63,445 bases of DNA from Pseudomonadota bacterium (GTDB lineage Bacteria > Pseudomonadota > Alphaproteobacteria > Caulobacterales > Caulobacteraceae), in contig JAEYUE010000123.1 in assembly GCA_023433655.1 (NCBI GenBank), forward strand, positions 1 to 63,445. The letters run 5' to 3'. This document shows, one piece after another, positions 35,977-44,233 of this stretch (its first letter is position 1; each line of letters opens with the position of its first letter). Below the pieces are notes generated by a model. That model had not been told where the DNA came from. It did no database searches and saw nothing but the letters and a program-made list of their open reading frames with translations. The position numbers and the translations under genes were made by a program.

Positions 35977-38777
35977 ATGTCCGATTCCAATACCCTCAGA
36001 ACTAAAGGCGGGGTAACCTGCGCGGATTTCATCGGGCGCGATCAGCATAACATCCGATACGGTTTTGAACCGCAGGATGTCGAGCACATCATCGATCACG
36101 TGCTGGAATTGCTGCGTGTGGGAGGCGTGTTTCTGCCTGCTAATGACCATTTGGAAGCGCTGCGCATCGAGCATGACAGCCAGTCGCTTACCATCCAACC
36201 GGGTGCGGTGCGCCAGCTCTCCAGCATGGGCAGCGAGCGAGCTTACCTACTCTCCCTGACGATTGACCAGGAGTTTCAGCGCTGGGCCACTCGCTTTGTA
36301 CCCTTAGCCGGGCATATGGATATTCGCCAGGTGATTGAAGGCCTACCGATAGCCTTCACGGAACTTATCATACCTATCGGCGAAAGCTCGATGCAGGCCC
36401 AGCCAACCACTCGATCGCTAAAGGATATCACCGAGGCGATGCACAGCCACGGCGCTTTTGTCGTTCTTGGGGATCCAGGCGCGGGCAAGACCACCACGCT
36501 GCAGAAAATTGCCTTTGATGAAGCTAGAGACCGCCTGGAAAAGAAGCCCGGTCGGATTCCACTGTTTATCCGCCTCAGCCAGCAGGGAGAGCGCGACCCA
36601 TACAACTTTTTGCAGATGGAATGGGAGCGGCGAATCGGCACACCCTTTACCGAAGCCTTGCAAAATGGGCGCGTTTTAATTCTGGCTGATGGGCTAAACG
36701 AAATCCCTCGCGATCGGCGCGGGGAGCGCCTGTTGGCCTGGATGATGTTCGAGCAGCAGTACCGTGGGGCGAACCAAATGATTTTCAGCGGACGGGAAAA
36801 GGATTATGACAACCAGCTCAACCTGCCACGAGTGCTGGTGGAGCCGCTGGACGGACCGCGCATCGCGGAATTTTTAGAACGCCACCGCGCTGAGGGGCTT
36901 GCGGAACTGTTAAGTGACCCTGCTACTCGTCTGAACGAGCTGGCCAGAAACCCGCTCAACCTGTTCGTTATGGTGATGGTGTATCTGCAGGGAGGAAAAA
37001 ACCTGCAGATGTTGGCCAACCGGGGCCGCCTGTTTGAAGGGTTCACCGGCCACCTGCTAGGCCGCGAGCAGCTCTGGCACCCGGATAGTTTGAGCGTGGA
37101 CGCGAAGGTGAACCTGTTCTCCAGCCTGGCTTATGAGATGCAACACAAAGGCTCCGGCACGACCATTTCTCTGGAGGAGATTTTCCAGGCGCTTCCTTCA
37201 AAAGTTATGGTAATGGGCGAAGCCGTGCCGGTGGACGCGAACGAGCTACTGCGATTTGGACGAGGCGCGACGATCCTGGATCCGAGGATGCTGGAGGAAA
37301 TGCGCTTTTACCACCACCTCTTGCAGGAGTATTTCGCGGCGCGCGAGCTACTGCGGCGCTTCAACCACGGCGAGAATCTTTGCTCGCTGTGGAATGTGGA
37401 CTGCTCCGCCGAAGGAATGGCACCTGCTGAAGTGGGCGAATGGGATCCGCTGCCTGAACCGCCAGGCACGGGTTGGGAAGTGACCACTATCCTAGCCTGC
37501 GGGCTGAGCCGCGACCCAGCCCGGTTTGTGGAGGCTGTGCGCCAGGCCAATCCCGCTCTCGCCGGACGCTGCCTAGAAGAAGCTGGCTTGAGTGGCATCC
37601 AACCGCGGCGATTGGGCGGGCTTTCTATTGGCTTGCGGGTGGATCACGCCTTCCAACCGGTCTGGAAATCGATATGCGTCGATCTACATACACGGCTGTA
37701 TAACCACAGCACGCATCTGCGCGCCCGTTTGCAGGCTGGTGAAATCCTGGGTAAACTTGGTGACCCACGCTTTGAGCAACGGAAAATTAACGGCGTCTGT
37801 TTAATCCTGCCGGAAATGCGCCAGATCCCCGGCGGAACTTATATGGTTGGCAGCCGAGAGGATGATCCCTATTCGTTAGATAATGAGCGTCCGCAGTGTC
37901 CTGTGGAGCTGACAGCCTTTTCAATCGGGCGGTGGCCGGTGACCAACGCCGAGTATGCTTGCTTTATAGAAGCGGGCGGGTATCAAGAACCTTCCTTTTG
38001 GGAAGGTGACTTAGCCCAGCGTTGGCTGAAAGGAGAAGAGGTATCAGGCGGGCAGTTCCATACTTGGTTAAAGTTCTGGAAAGTTCTACAGTCCATGGGC
38101 GATAAAGTACGAGAGACTCTAGAGTCTATTGGAAGTTTTTCCCCAGATGATGTTATCTATTATGAAGACTTCGCGAAAATGAGTGAAGAGGAGGCGAAAG
38201 CCTCATTATGTCAGAGCCTTTCGATCAAATCCGTTACTTTCCCGCTTTCTGGGAAGACCGCCTCTACAACAATTCTTCCCAACCCAGCGTAGGCATCACT
38301 TGGTTTGAGGCGCGTGCTTACTGCGCTTGGCTGTCCGCGGTCACTGGGCGAATATACCGCCTGCCGTTTGAACTAGAATGGGAAGTGGCCGCACGAGGCC
38401 GGGATTCCCGGTTATATCCCTGGGGTAACGAATGGGATGCCGCACGCTGCAACAGCGTTGAAGGCCGGGTGATGAAAGCTACCTTGGTTGGCGTGTATGC
38501 TGCGGCTGGAGGAAAGGAACCAGTAGGCGTAGAGGACCAGGCGGGAAATGTTTGGGAATGGACGAGCAGCCTGTACCGACCGTACCCTTATGAAGCTTGC
38601 CAATGTGAAGACTTTAACCGATCAGAAGAGTGCTTGATCCGCGGCGGTTCGTGGAACTATAGTCAAAGGTATGCGCGTTGCGCCGTCAGAAATACGTGCG
38701 ACCCTGCCGAATTCGACAACAATGTTGGTTTTCGTCTATGCGCATTGGATATCAAGGATGGGAAATCTGTGCCGTAG
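35977..38777 (+). CDS. NACHT NTPase - formylglycine-generating-enzyme-like (FGE) protein (one-base frameshift near 38220)
   Basis: About 933 aa when one T is added to TTT 38219-38221, joining LCQSL to FDQIRYFPAFWEDR. ATG 35977 after GAAGGGGAGC is preferred to the upstream TTG 35944. The N-terminus has a GRDQHN motif shared with the preceding small protein. NACHT: Walker A LGDPGAGKTTTLQ (about 163-175), Walker B VLILADGLNEIPRDRRGER (about 232-250), NPLNLFVMVMVYL. From about residue 610 comes an FGE/SUMF1-type domain (QIPGGTYMVGSRED, WPVTNAEYACF, GNVWEWTSSLYRPYPYE, RGGSWNYS). In NACHT/STAND proteins such domains are often ligand-binding (as in CLec-fold diversity-generating targets), not catalytic. 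Likely a cytoplasmic sensor-switch. Confidence 0.82.
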
Positions 38778-38917
38778 TTGGACCATTCGGCGGCGCCATG
38801 CTCCATATTGGCCCACCATCAATCCCCTTCCAGGTGATCTTATTTTTATCCGTCTTATCCATATTTACTCCCCCTAACCAAGTATTCCCTTACTAAAATG
38901 CAAAGTCAGTATTTTTC
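38778..38917. other. Intergenic region before small RNA copy A
   Basis: About 140 bases with no gene, between the NACHT-FGE stop and the promoter of the putative RNA. Nothing distinctive. Confidence 0.3.
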
Positions 38918-38946
38918 TTGTCTAGTTACCAGAAACCATGTAAAAT
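38918..38946 (+). promoter_or_regulatory. Promoter of putative small RNA copy A
   Basis: TTGTCT (38918-38923) and TAAAAT (38941-38946) are 17 bp apart. The block is repeated with the same geometry before copy B (43350-43378), and both contain TGTAAAAT. Confidence 0.6.
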
Positions 38947-38952
38947 CGAACG

Positions 38953-39123
38953 TAAGCAAGGTTGGATCCTTAAAAATCGCTTAAAACAGCCGTCAAATCG
39001 AGTAAGTTGCTGAGAATTTCGATCCCGCGATCATTCCCGCGATTTCAGGAATGCGTTTCTTCAAGATGGAGCGATGCCCGTCGCTCCCGCTAAAAACTCA
39101 CTCTAAAAATGAGTGAGTTTTTT
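38953..39123 (+). ncRNA. Putative ~170-nt small RNA, copy A
   Basis: Begins about 7 bases after a good promoter and ends in a rho-independent terminator: ACTCACTC (39096-39103), loop, GAGTGAGT (39111-39118), T-run. Just before it lies a hairpin GGAGCGA-TGCCCG-TCGCTCC (39068-39087). Copy B (43385-43559) has the same order and nearly the same length, with the segment GCGATGCCCGTCGCTCCCGC identical, while the terminator stem is different in sequence but still paired. No open frame of note. Both also share GCAAG...CCTT(T)AAAAA in the 5' part. Not matched to any RNA family I can name. Confidence 0.55.
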
Positions 39124-39160
39124 GTTTTAACCGACCTTTTCATTCAGTTTATTGGTAGGT

Positions 39161-40344
39161 TTGATTACCGGACACTTTAAGAAATGACGATCGTCCAATC
39201 GGGTACACTCAAGTTCATCCTACCAGGGAAGAACGGAGTGAAGCGATGGACAATCGTCGTGTGTATCGTACCATTAGAATGGCGCTGAAACAACTGTTTC
39301 CCACTGAACCAAAAGGCAATTTTGCCCGCCGACTGACGACCTTGGCGGGGCTGGTGGCGGGGATTGTGCAAGCACGCAGTTGTCAACTGCCTGCGATTGC
39401 TCGGAAAACGCCTGATCCAACCAAATCCGACAGTCGGATCAAACGCTACAGCCGGTGGGTGCAGCATGAGCAGGTGGAGCAGGAAGCCTTTTACCTGCCG
39501 TTTGTGAGCGAGCTGTTGGCGCATCTGGCAGCCATCCGCGAACTGGTTTTTGTGATCGACGGGAGTGAGGTGGGACACGACTGCATCACCTTGATGATCA
39601 GCCTGATCTATGCCAAACGCGCCTTGCCTATCACCTGGTTGGTGGTCAAAGGTCGCAAAGGGCATCTTTCTGAGCAGGTGCATCTGAAGTTGCTCAACCA
39701 GCTTCATGCCATTTTGCCGGAAGGGGCCCGGATGGTCTTCCTGGGCGATGGCGAATTCGATGGCATCGCACTGCAAGCGGCGCTGCAACGCAAGGGTTGG
39801 CGCTACGTGTGCCGCACCGCCAAAAATGCCAAACTGTTTGAAGCAGGCCATCTGTTTTCGTTTCAGGATCTGTGCCTCCAAATCGATGACTTCATCAGTA
39901 TCCCGCAGGTTTGGTTTACGCAGGAAGGCTATGGACCCGTGACGGTGATTGCCACCTGGGAGCGTGGGTACGCCCACCCGTTGTACCTGGTCACCAACTT
40001 TGATCTGCCCCATGAAGCCTTGTACTGGTACAAAAAACGCTTCCAAATCGAAACCTTTTTCTCCGACCAGAAAAGTCGCGGCTTTTTCCTGCACAAAAGC
40101 CATCTATCCGATCCAACCCGCTTGAGCAACTTGATGATCGCCGCCTGCCTGGCCTATCTCTGGATCGTGTACTTGGGCTGCATTGCCGTTCGCGACCATT
40201 GGATCCCCATTATCCATCGCTCCGACCGCTGTGACTGGAGCTTGTTCCGCCTCGGTTTGGCGCTCCTGGATCACTTTCTCGACCAACTCTTGCCGCTTCC
40301 TGTCTCCTTCAACTTGTTGGAGAAAAATTGTGTCCGGTAATCAA
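39161..40344 (+). mobile_element. IS4-family insertion sequence with 8-bp target duplication
   Basis: Terminal repeats TTGATTACCGGACAC (39161-39175) and its exact inverse (40330-40344) bound one transposase gene. TGGTAGGT occurs directly outside both ends (39153-39160 and 40345-40352), a clean target duplication. Insertion appears recent. Confidence 0.93.
39246..40340 (+). CDS. IS4-family transposase
   Basis: 364 aa. DDE features of IS4: LVFVIDGSEVGHD (first Asp), RMVFLGDGEFDG (second Asp) and the Y-R-E-K signature in WYKKRFQIETFFSDQKSRG. Preceded by GAACGGAGTGAAGCG before ATG. The stop TAA lies in the right inverted repeat. No damage visible. Confidence 0.93.
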   Translation: MDNRRVYRTIRMALKQLFPTEPKGNFARRLTTLAGLVAGIVQARSCQLPAIARKTPDPTKSDSRIKRYSRWVQHEQVEQEAFYLPFVSELLAHLAAIRELVFVIDGSEVGHDCITLMISLIYAKRALPITWLVVKGRKGHLSEQVHLKLLNQLHAILPEGARMVFLGDGEFDGIALQAALQRKGWRYVCRTAKNAKLFEAGHLFSFQDLCLQIDDFISIPQVWFTQEGYGPVTVIATWERGYAHPLYLVTNFDLPHEALYWYKKRFQIETFFSDQKSRGFFLHKSHLSDPTRLSNLMIAACLAYLWIVYLGCIAVRDHWIPIIHRSDRCDWSLFRLGLALLDHFLDQLLPLPVSFNLLEKNCVR

Positions 40345-40409
40345 TGGTAGGTTAGGAAGCGAAACACCCAGAAAACTTGTTCATCGAAGGAAAAACTTCT
40401 GTAGAGTGA

Positions 40410-40460
40410 AATTTACTTGCAGATGGGGCAATGATTGATATGAATCGTTGCTCCCGCGAT
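40410..40460 (+). repeat. Partial copy of the small-RNA 3' motif
   Basis: AATTTACTTGCAGATGGGGC at 40410-40429 is identical to 43484-43503 in RNA copy B. It is followed by a longer loop and TTGCTCC, so the stem (GGGGCAA with TTGCTCC) is kept although the sequence differs from the GGGGCGA/TCGCTCC of copy B. TCCCGCGAT follows, a word also present near both complete copies. No terminator or promoter was recognised here; it looks like a degraded third copy. Confidence 0.5.
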
Positions 40461-40586
40461 CTACAATAATACAGAATTTTATCCTACAAGCCCTGAATTA
40501 TGAGCAACAGATCAACTCACGCGTATAGTTTGTTACCAAAACATATATCCTGATATCGTACATTTATGAATACCGTTGGTGTTTTC

Positions 40587-42311
40587 TTATAATTTTCGCA
40601 ATTCCGCCTGCAATGCTGGCCGGCGTGAATACGTGCTCTTTAATTCATCCAGGTAGGCCAGCCATTCTGCTTTTCGATCAATAGATATATAAGCCTGCTT
40701 CATCTTTGATAACCAACGACCAGCAATTGCGTAATACTTGCTTTGAGTTTTGTCAATTAAGGATTGCGCCTGTTTCTGGCAAGCCTGAATGACCCAATTC
40801 TGTCGGAAGGAAATCACCCCATCCACAACTTTCTCGATCAGGTTATACTGCCAGTCCCCGATGCGGTTGGCGACAGCAATGGCAGCATCCCATTCTTCTT
40901 CACTGAGATAGATATCTACGAGCGTATCCGCGAAACGATCCCCTTCAAACACACGCATCAATGTAGGCTTCATGATCTCCCAATCACTTTCGCTCAGCGT
41001 TTTAAGCGTTTGATAATGAACTAACGACGGCATGCTTTCGAACGCTGCCTGATAAGCTTTAAGTGCTTGTGCTCGCCTTCCTTGGGTTTCCTCGATCGGT
41101 CCTAGCCAAGAGCCCAGGCTGTGTTTACTTCCATCCAACACCAGCCCCTTTTCAGCCAGGCGCAGAGCATCCTCTAGGTGGCCGGTATCTCGCAGTTTTT
41201 TGGAAACCAACAACGCTTCCTCCGCCTGGGTCAGGTTTTTCCAGGCAATCGACACAGCTAGATCGTAGGCTCCCACTTCGATCTGCTTGAGTATGTAACG
41301 CAAATATTGGCCGGTTTCCAGGCACAGCTGAAGGAATTCCTCTAAACGACCTTGACGTTCCAGCACGTTCAATTCTGCTTCCGCCAGAATAGTATCACCA
41401 TGAACGAAAACTTCCGGGTGAATACCTTGGTCAACCGACCAGCCTCCTTCCAAAACCGTCATAATAACATCCAAGTCTTCAATACCGTAATTTGATAATT
41501 CGTTGACGATCGATTCCAACTCCTTTGTCAATCGGTTTCTTTCGGGTTTGCTCAGATCCGCGCTCAAGATCGCTTCAACAATGGGAAGAGCGAGTTCTTC
41601 AAGAAAATTGCCCAATTCGCCGTCCGAATCATCGAATTCTTCGTAGCTTCGGCTGACTTCTGTAAACAGAGCAGTCAAGATTACCAAAGCGCCATCAGCA
41701 TCGCCAGCATCTAAAAATGCATTGGCGGTATCACGAACATGCTGGAGCTGGCTAACCATTCCGCCCATCATCCAGTAGGCTTCGGAGCGGCGGTATCCAT
41801 TCAAGCTGTGCAAAATACTCTGGATTTGCCTGCGGTATTCTGTTTTGGAGACCTGTGTTTTTCTTTTGTCCCGAAATTGCGCTGGTTTGCCCTGCTTAGA
41901 AAGTTTTTGAGCCTTATTCAGCACCCAGAAATATAATTCAGGGTTCTCAGTTACCAGTTCATCAATCAGATGCACCAAAGTTTGCTTATCAAAGTCTGCG
42001 AGCAGATCATCAATCCGCTTCTGTTCGTTAAAAGCATCTGGATTATGGAGATAAGTGAGCACTAGGGCAATGATATGTTTGCATGCGCCGCCCCAATCAT
42101 AGGAACAAGTACAGGATGACTCTTGAATCCCGCCTTCGTCGATCTTCACGCGCACCTGATAAAAAGGCGCGCTGCTGCCCTCACATTTTCCGGTGATAAC
42201 CTTTTCATTGCGAAATGTATCATAAACAGCACTCGCCTGGAAAAGCTTGGATCCTCGGGCGTAACTTTCGGGTGAAGAAATCGACTTCAAGACAGCATCT
42301 GTAATATTCAC
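40587..42311 (-). CDS. SWIM zinc-finger protein
   Basis: 574 aa. The N-terminal SWIM domain has the CxC...CxH zinc-binding pattern: SSCTCSYDWGGACKHIIAL (about 66-84). The remaining 480 residues are helical, repeat-like and without a catalytic motif I can name (ARQGRL/EEALLVSKKLRDTGHLEDALRLAEKG type TPR-like helices). GTG start at 42311 after AAAGGAATAGCC. SWIM proteins bind DNA or partners in various processes; bacterial members of this size are mostly uncharacterised. It is divergent from the HigBA pair with a 208-base shared upstream region. Confidence 0.8.
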   Translation of the reverse strand: MNITDAVLKSISSPESYARGSKLFQASAVYDTFRNEKVITGKCEGSSAPFYQVRVKIDEGGIQESSCTCSYDWGGACKHIIALVLTYLHNPDAFNEQKRIDDLLADFDKQTLVHLIDELVTENPELYFWVLNKAQKLSKQGKPAQFRDKRKTQVSKTEYRRQIQSILHSLNGYRRSEAYWMMGGMVSQLQHVRDTANAFLDAGDADGALVILTALFTEVSRSYEEFDDSDGELGNFLEELALPIVEAILSADLSKPERNRLTKELESIVNELSNYGIEDLDVIMTVLEGGWSVDQGIHPEVFVHGDTILAEAELNVLERQGRLEEFLQLCLETGQYLRYILKQIEVGAYDLAVSIAWKNLTQAEEALLVSKKLRDTGHLEDALRLAEKGLVLDGSKHSLGSWLGPIEETQGRRAQALKAYQAAFESMPSLVHYQTLKTLSESDWEIMKPTLMRVFEGDRFADTLVDIYLSEEEWDAAIAVANRIGDWQYNLIEKVVDGVISFRQNWVIQACQKQAQSLIDKTQSKYYAIAGRWLSKMKQAYISIDRKAEWLAYLDELKSTYSRRPALQAELRKL

Positions 42312-42483
42312 TGGCTATTCCTTTACATTGAGGTAATGGGTTGAAAGGGTAGCAACGGAAATTTGTATTGATCATCTAATAAGACTTCAATCCATTTATC
42401 AAAATGGATTGTAACACTCGTCCGTGTTATGTCCATCGTTTGTCCTCTCCGAAAAAAAGCGGGGAATTTGTCTCTCATTCGTT

Positions 42484-42513
42484 GTTTCCATTTTGGAAAC
42501 TCGATGATATAAT
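42484..42513 (+). promoter_or_regulatory. HigBA promoter with palindromic operator
   Basis: GTTTCCA-TTT-TGGAAAC (42484-42500) is a perfect 7-bp palindrome just upstream of a consensus TATAAT (42508-42513), so it would overlap the -35 region. This is the expected position for autorepression by the HigA antitoxin. The toxin ATG is only 7 bases after the -10 box, so the transcript may be leaderless. Confidence 0.65.
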
Positions 42514-42519
42514 AGGATT

Positions 42520-42813
42520 ATGCGAGTCATCTCCGAAAAAGCCCTGCGCGAGTTCTGGAAAGTGCACCCAGATTCTGAGCAGGCTTTACGCACCTGGCTC
42601 GCTCTGGCCAACCGGGCCACCTGGCGCACGCCGGAGGATATCAAACGTGATTTCGCCTCGGCCAGTTTTTTGGCGAATAACCGGGTGGTGTTCAATATCC
42701 GTGGGAACAACTACCGCTTGGTGGTTTTAGTACTCTATCGACCGGGATACCTGTACATTCGGTTTATTGGCACGCATGCAGCGTATGATCGGATTGATGC
42801 GGAGACCGTGTAG
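42520..42813 (+). CDS. higB: HigB-type mRNA interferase toxin
   Basis: 97 aa of the HigB_toxin group: MRVISEKALREFWKVHPDSE, then NRATWRTPEDIKRDFASASF, NRVVFNIRGNNYRLVV and YIRFIGTHAAYDRIDAETV, the characteristic C-terminus. HigB cleaves mRNA at the ribosome when free of HigA. Toxin precedes antitoxin, the usual higBA order, with a 9-base gap. The start coincides with the predicted transcription start, so it may be translated without a leader. Confidence 0.93.
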   Translation: MRVISEKALREFWKVHPDSEQALRTWLALANRATWRTPEDIKRDFASASFLANNRVVFNIRGNNYRLVVLVLYRPGYLYIRFIGTHAAYDRIDAETV

Positions 42814-42822
42814 GAGGTTATA

Positions 42823-43242
42823 ATGGCAGACATCCATCCTATTCGAGATAAGGCTGATTACGAACGGGCGCTCGCTGAAATCGACGCAATCATTCAGCAG
42901 AATCCAGACGGGAATACGCCGGATGCAGAACGGCTCGAACTGCTGTCACTGCTTGTTAGTGATTATGAATCGAAGCACAATCCCATTCAGCCACCCGATG
43001 ACCCGGTGGAAGTCATCCAGTTCTATATGGATCAGAAAGGGCTGAACCGCAAAGACATGGAGCAATACCTGGGGAATAAAGCCCGCGTTTCTGATATCCT
43101 GAATCGCCGGCGCTCACTTTCGCTTCCCATGATTCGAAGATTAAGTCATGGCCTGGGTATTCCTGCGGATTTACTGATTTCTCCAACCGTTCACAGCCAT
43201 CGCCAGGAAAAGGGTGGTGCTCGTGTTTACCCAATTCCATGA
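42823..43242 (+). CDS. higA: HigA-type HTH antitoxin
   Basis: 139 aa. The N-terminal part (MADIHPIRDKADYERALAEI and a LLSLLVSDYE helix) binds toxin in this group, and a C-terminal XRE-type HTH (LNRKDMEQYLGNKARVSDIL, about 68-87, then NRRRSLSLPMIRRLSHGLGI) binds the operator. AGGAGG lies just upstream of the ATG, giving it stronger translation than the leaderless toxin, as a safe antitoxin excess requires. Confidence 0.93.
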   Translation: MADIHPIRDKADYERALAEIDAIIQQNPDGNTPDAERLELLSLLVSDYESKHNPIQPPDDPVEVIQFYMDQKGLNRKDMEQYLGNKARVSDILNRRRSLSLPMIRRLSHGLGIPADLLISPTVHSHRQEKGGARVYPIP

Positions 43243-43349
43243 GGGACAAGCAGACGAAATCAGAACCAGGCAGATTAACAACCCCAATCACCCTATCGAT
43301 ACCAGCGATTAAAATAGGCATTTATACCTAACAAATTCGTAAGTCTTTC

Positions 43350-43378
43350 TTGCTGTTTTACACAACCCGATGTAAAAT
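43350..43378 (+). promoter_or_regulatory. Promoter of putative small RNA copy B
   Basis: TTGCTG (43350-43355) and TAAAAT (43373-43378) are 17 bp apart, matching the spacing and -10 of copy A. TCTTG before and TGTAAAAT at the -10 are shared. Confidence 0.6.
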
Positions 43379-43384
43379 GACCCC

Positions 43385-43559
43385 AACAGGCAAGAAAAGC
43401 CCTTTAAAAAGCAAAATTCGCGCCCAAAAGCGCATTTCGACAGTCTTTCAAGTCTCTATCTAAGCAGAAAGTCTGTCCCCCGGAATTTACTTGCAGATGG
43501 GGCGATGCCCGTCGCTCCCGCTCGACACAAAAATCTGCTCAAAAGTGAGCAGATTTTTT
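43385..43559 (+). ncRNA. Putative ~175-nt small RNA, copy B
   Basis: Promoter-to-terminator unit like copy A. The penultimate hairpin is GGGGCGA (43499-43505) with TCGCTCC (43512-43518). The terminator is AAATCTGCTC (43531-43540) with GAGCAGATTT (43547-43556) and a T-run. The terminator stem shares no sequence with that of copy A yet pairs over 10 bp, indicating selection on structure. No coding potential seen. It lies downstream of HigBA but has its own promoter. Confidence 0.55.
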
Positions 43560-43655
43560 GTTTAAAGCCTCCTAAGCAACATTATATTGGGGAAAATATT
43601 ACTAAAACCCGCTATTTTTCTTGACAACTAATTCACAAACGACATAGCGGATTTT

Positions 43656-43698
43656 ACCAACACAATAATAATCGATCCCGCGATTTTATAGTGTTGGT
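43656..43698. other. Hairpin ACCAACAC...GTGTTGGT
   Basis: An 8-bp perfect stem encloses AATCGATCCCGCGATT, itself partly palindromic. TCCCGCGAT also occurs near the small RNA copies. About 30 bases upstream is TTGACA (43621-43626), so another short transcript could start here, but no good -10 was found. Confidence 0.35.
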
Positions 43699-43947
43699 GA
43701 AGAATCAGATTAAAAGCTCTCACTCGGCCATGAACCGCTAGGGCAGCCTCCGCCCCTGCATAGCGCTGCGGCACAACCAGGTGTATAAGATGGTGACCTC
43801 ACGCGCGTCTGCAATTTTTCCATTGGTCGCTATAACAAGAGGCATCCCCCTTCAACTGTGGAGCTACCAATAAATTGGGGATCGTTTACATGGTTGCAAT
43901 AATGGCAGGTTTTTTGTAAAGGTATATTCCTTCCAATACTTAAACAA
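43699..43947. other. Gene-free stretch downstream of small RNA copy B
   Basis: About 250 bases with no supported gene; nothing beyond short AT-rich intergenic sequence. Confidence 0.3.
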
Positions 43948-43994
43948 AAATTGGCGTATTCGCCAGTATACCAAACTGGCACATACGCCAATTT
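43948..43994. other. Long nested hairpin upstream of the SBBP/FG-GAP gene
   Basis: AAATTGGCGTAT pairs with ATACGCCAATTT (12 bp), and inside, after a two-base bulge on each side, GCCAGT pairs with ACTGGC. It lies 240 bases before the 44234 start with no T-run. It could be a regulator site, a leader structure or a relic of a small mobile element. Confidence 0.45.
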
Positions 43995-44233
43995 CGGAAA
44001 ATAAATCAGGGTGTTATTCTAAAACTTAGAACACAACTATGTATTTCGGAAATATCCGCGACAAGCTAAATCCAAAAGATGCATCTTTGGCCAGATATTC
44101 CCCCTGTGCGCCCCAGATTACAAAGTTTGAAAAAATTTCTACCCAAAAGAGTTTTTCATTAATTGTAAGTACTTGGACTTACTTATAAAGCTCGTACCTC
44201 AGGCCATGATTTTGATCTCAAGGGAGCTCATAG

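Noticed and set aside
38953..39123. 6S RNA identity for the repeated small RNA
   Set aside because: Length fits, but I see no single long closing stem with a central bubble, and two copies this close would be unusual.
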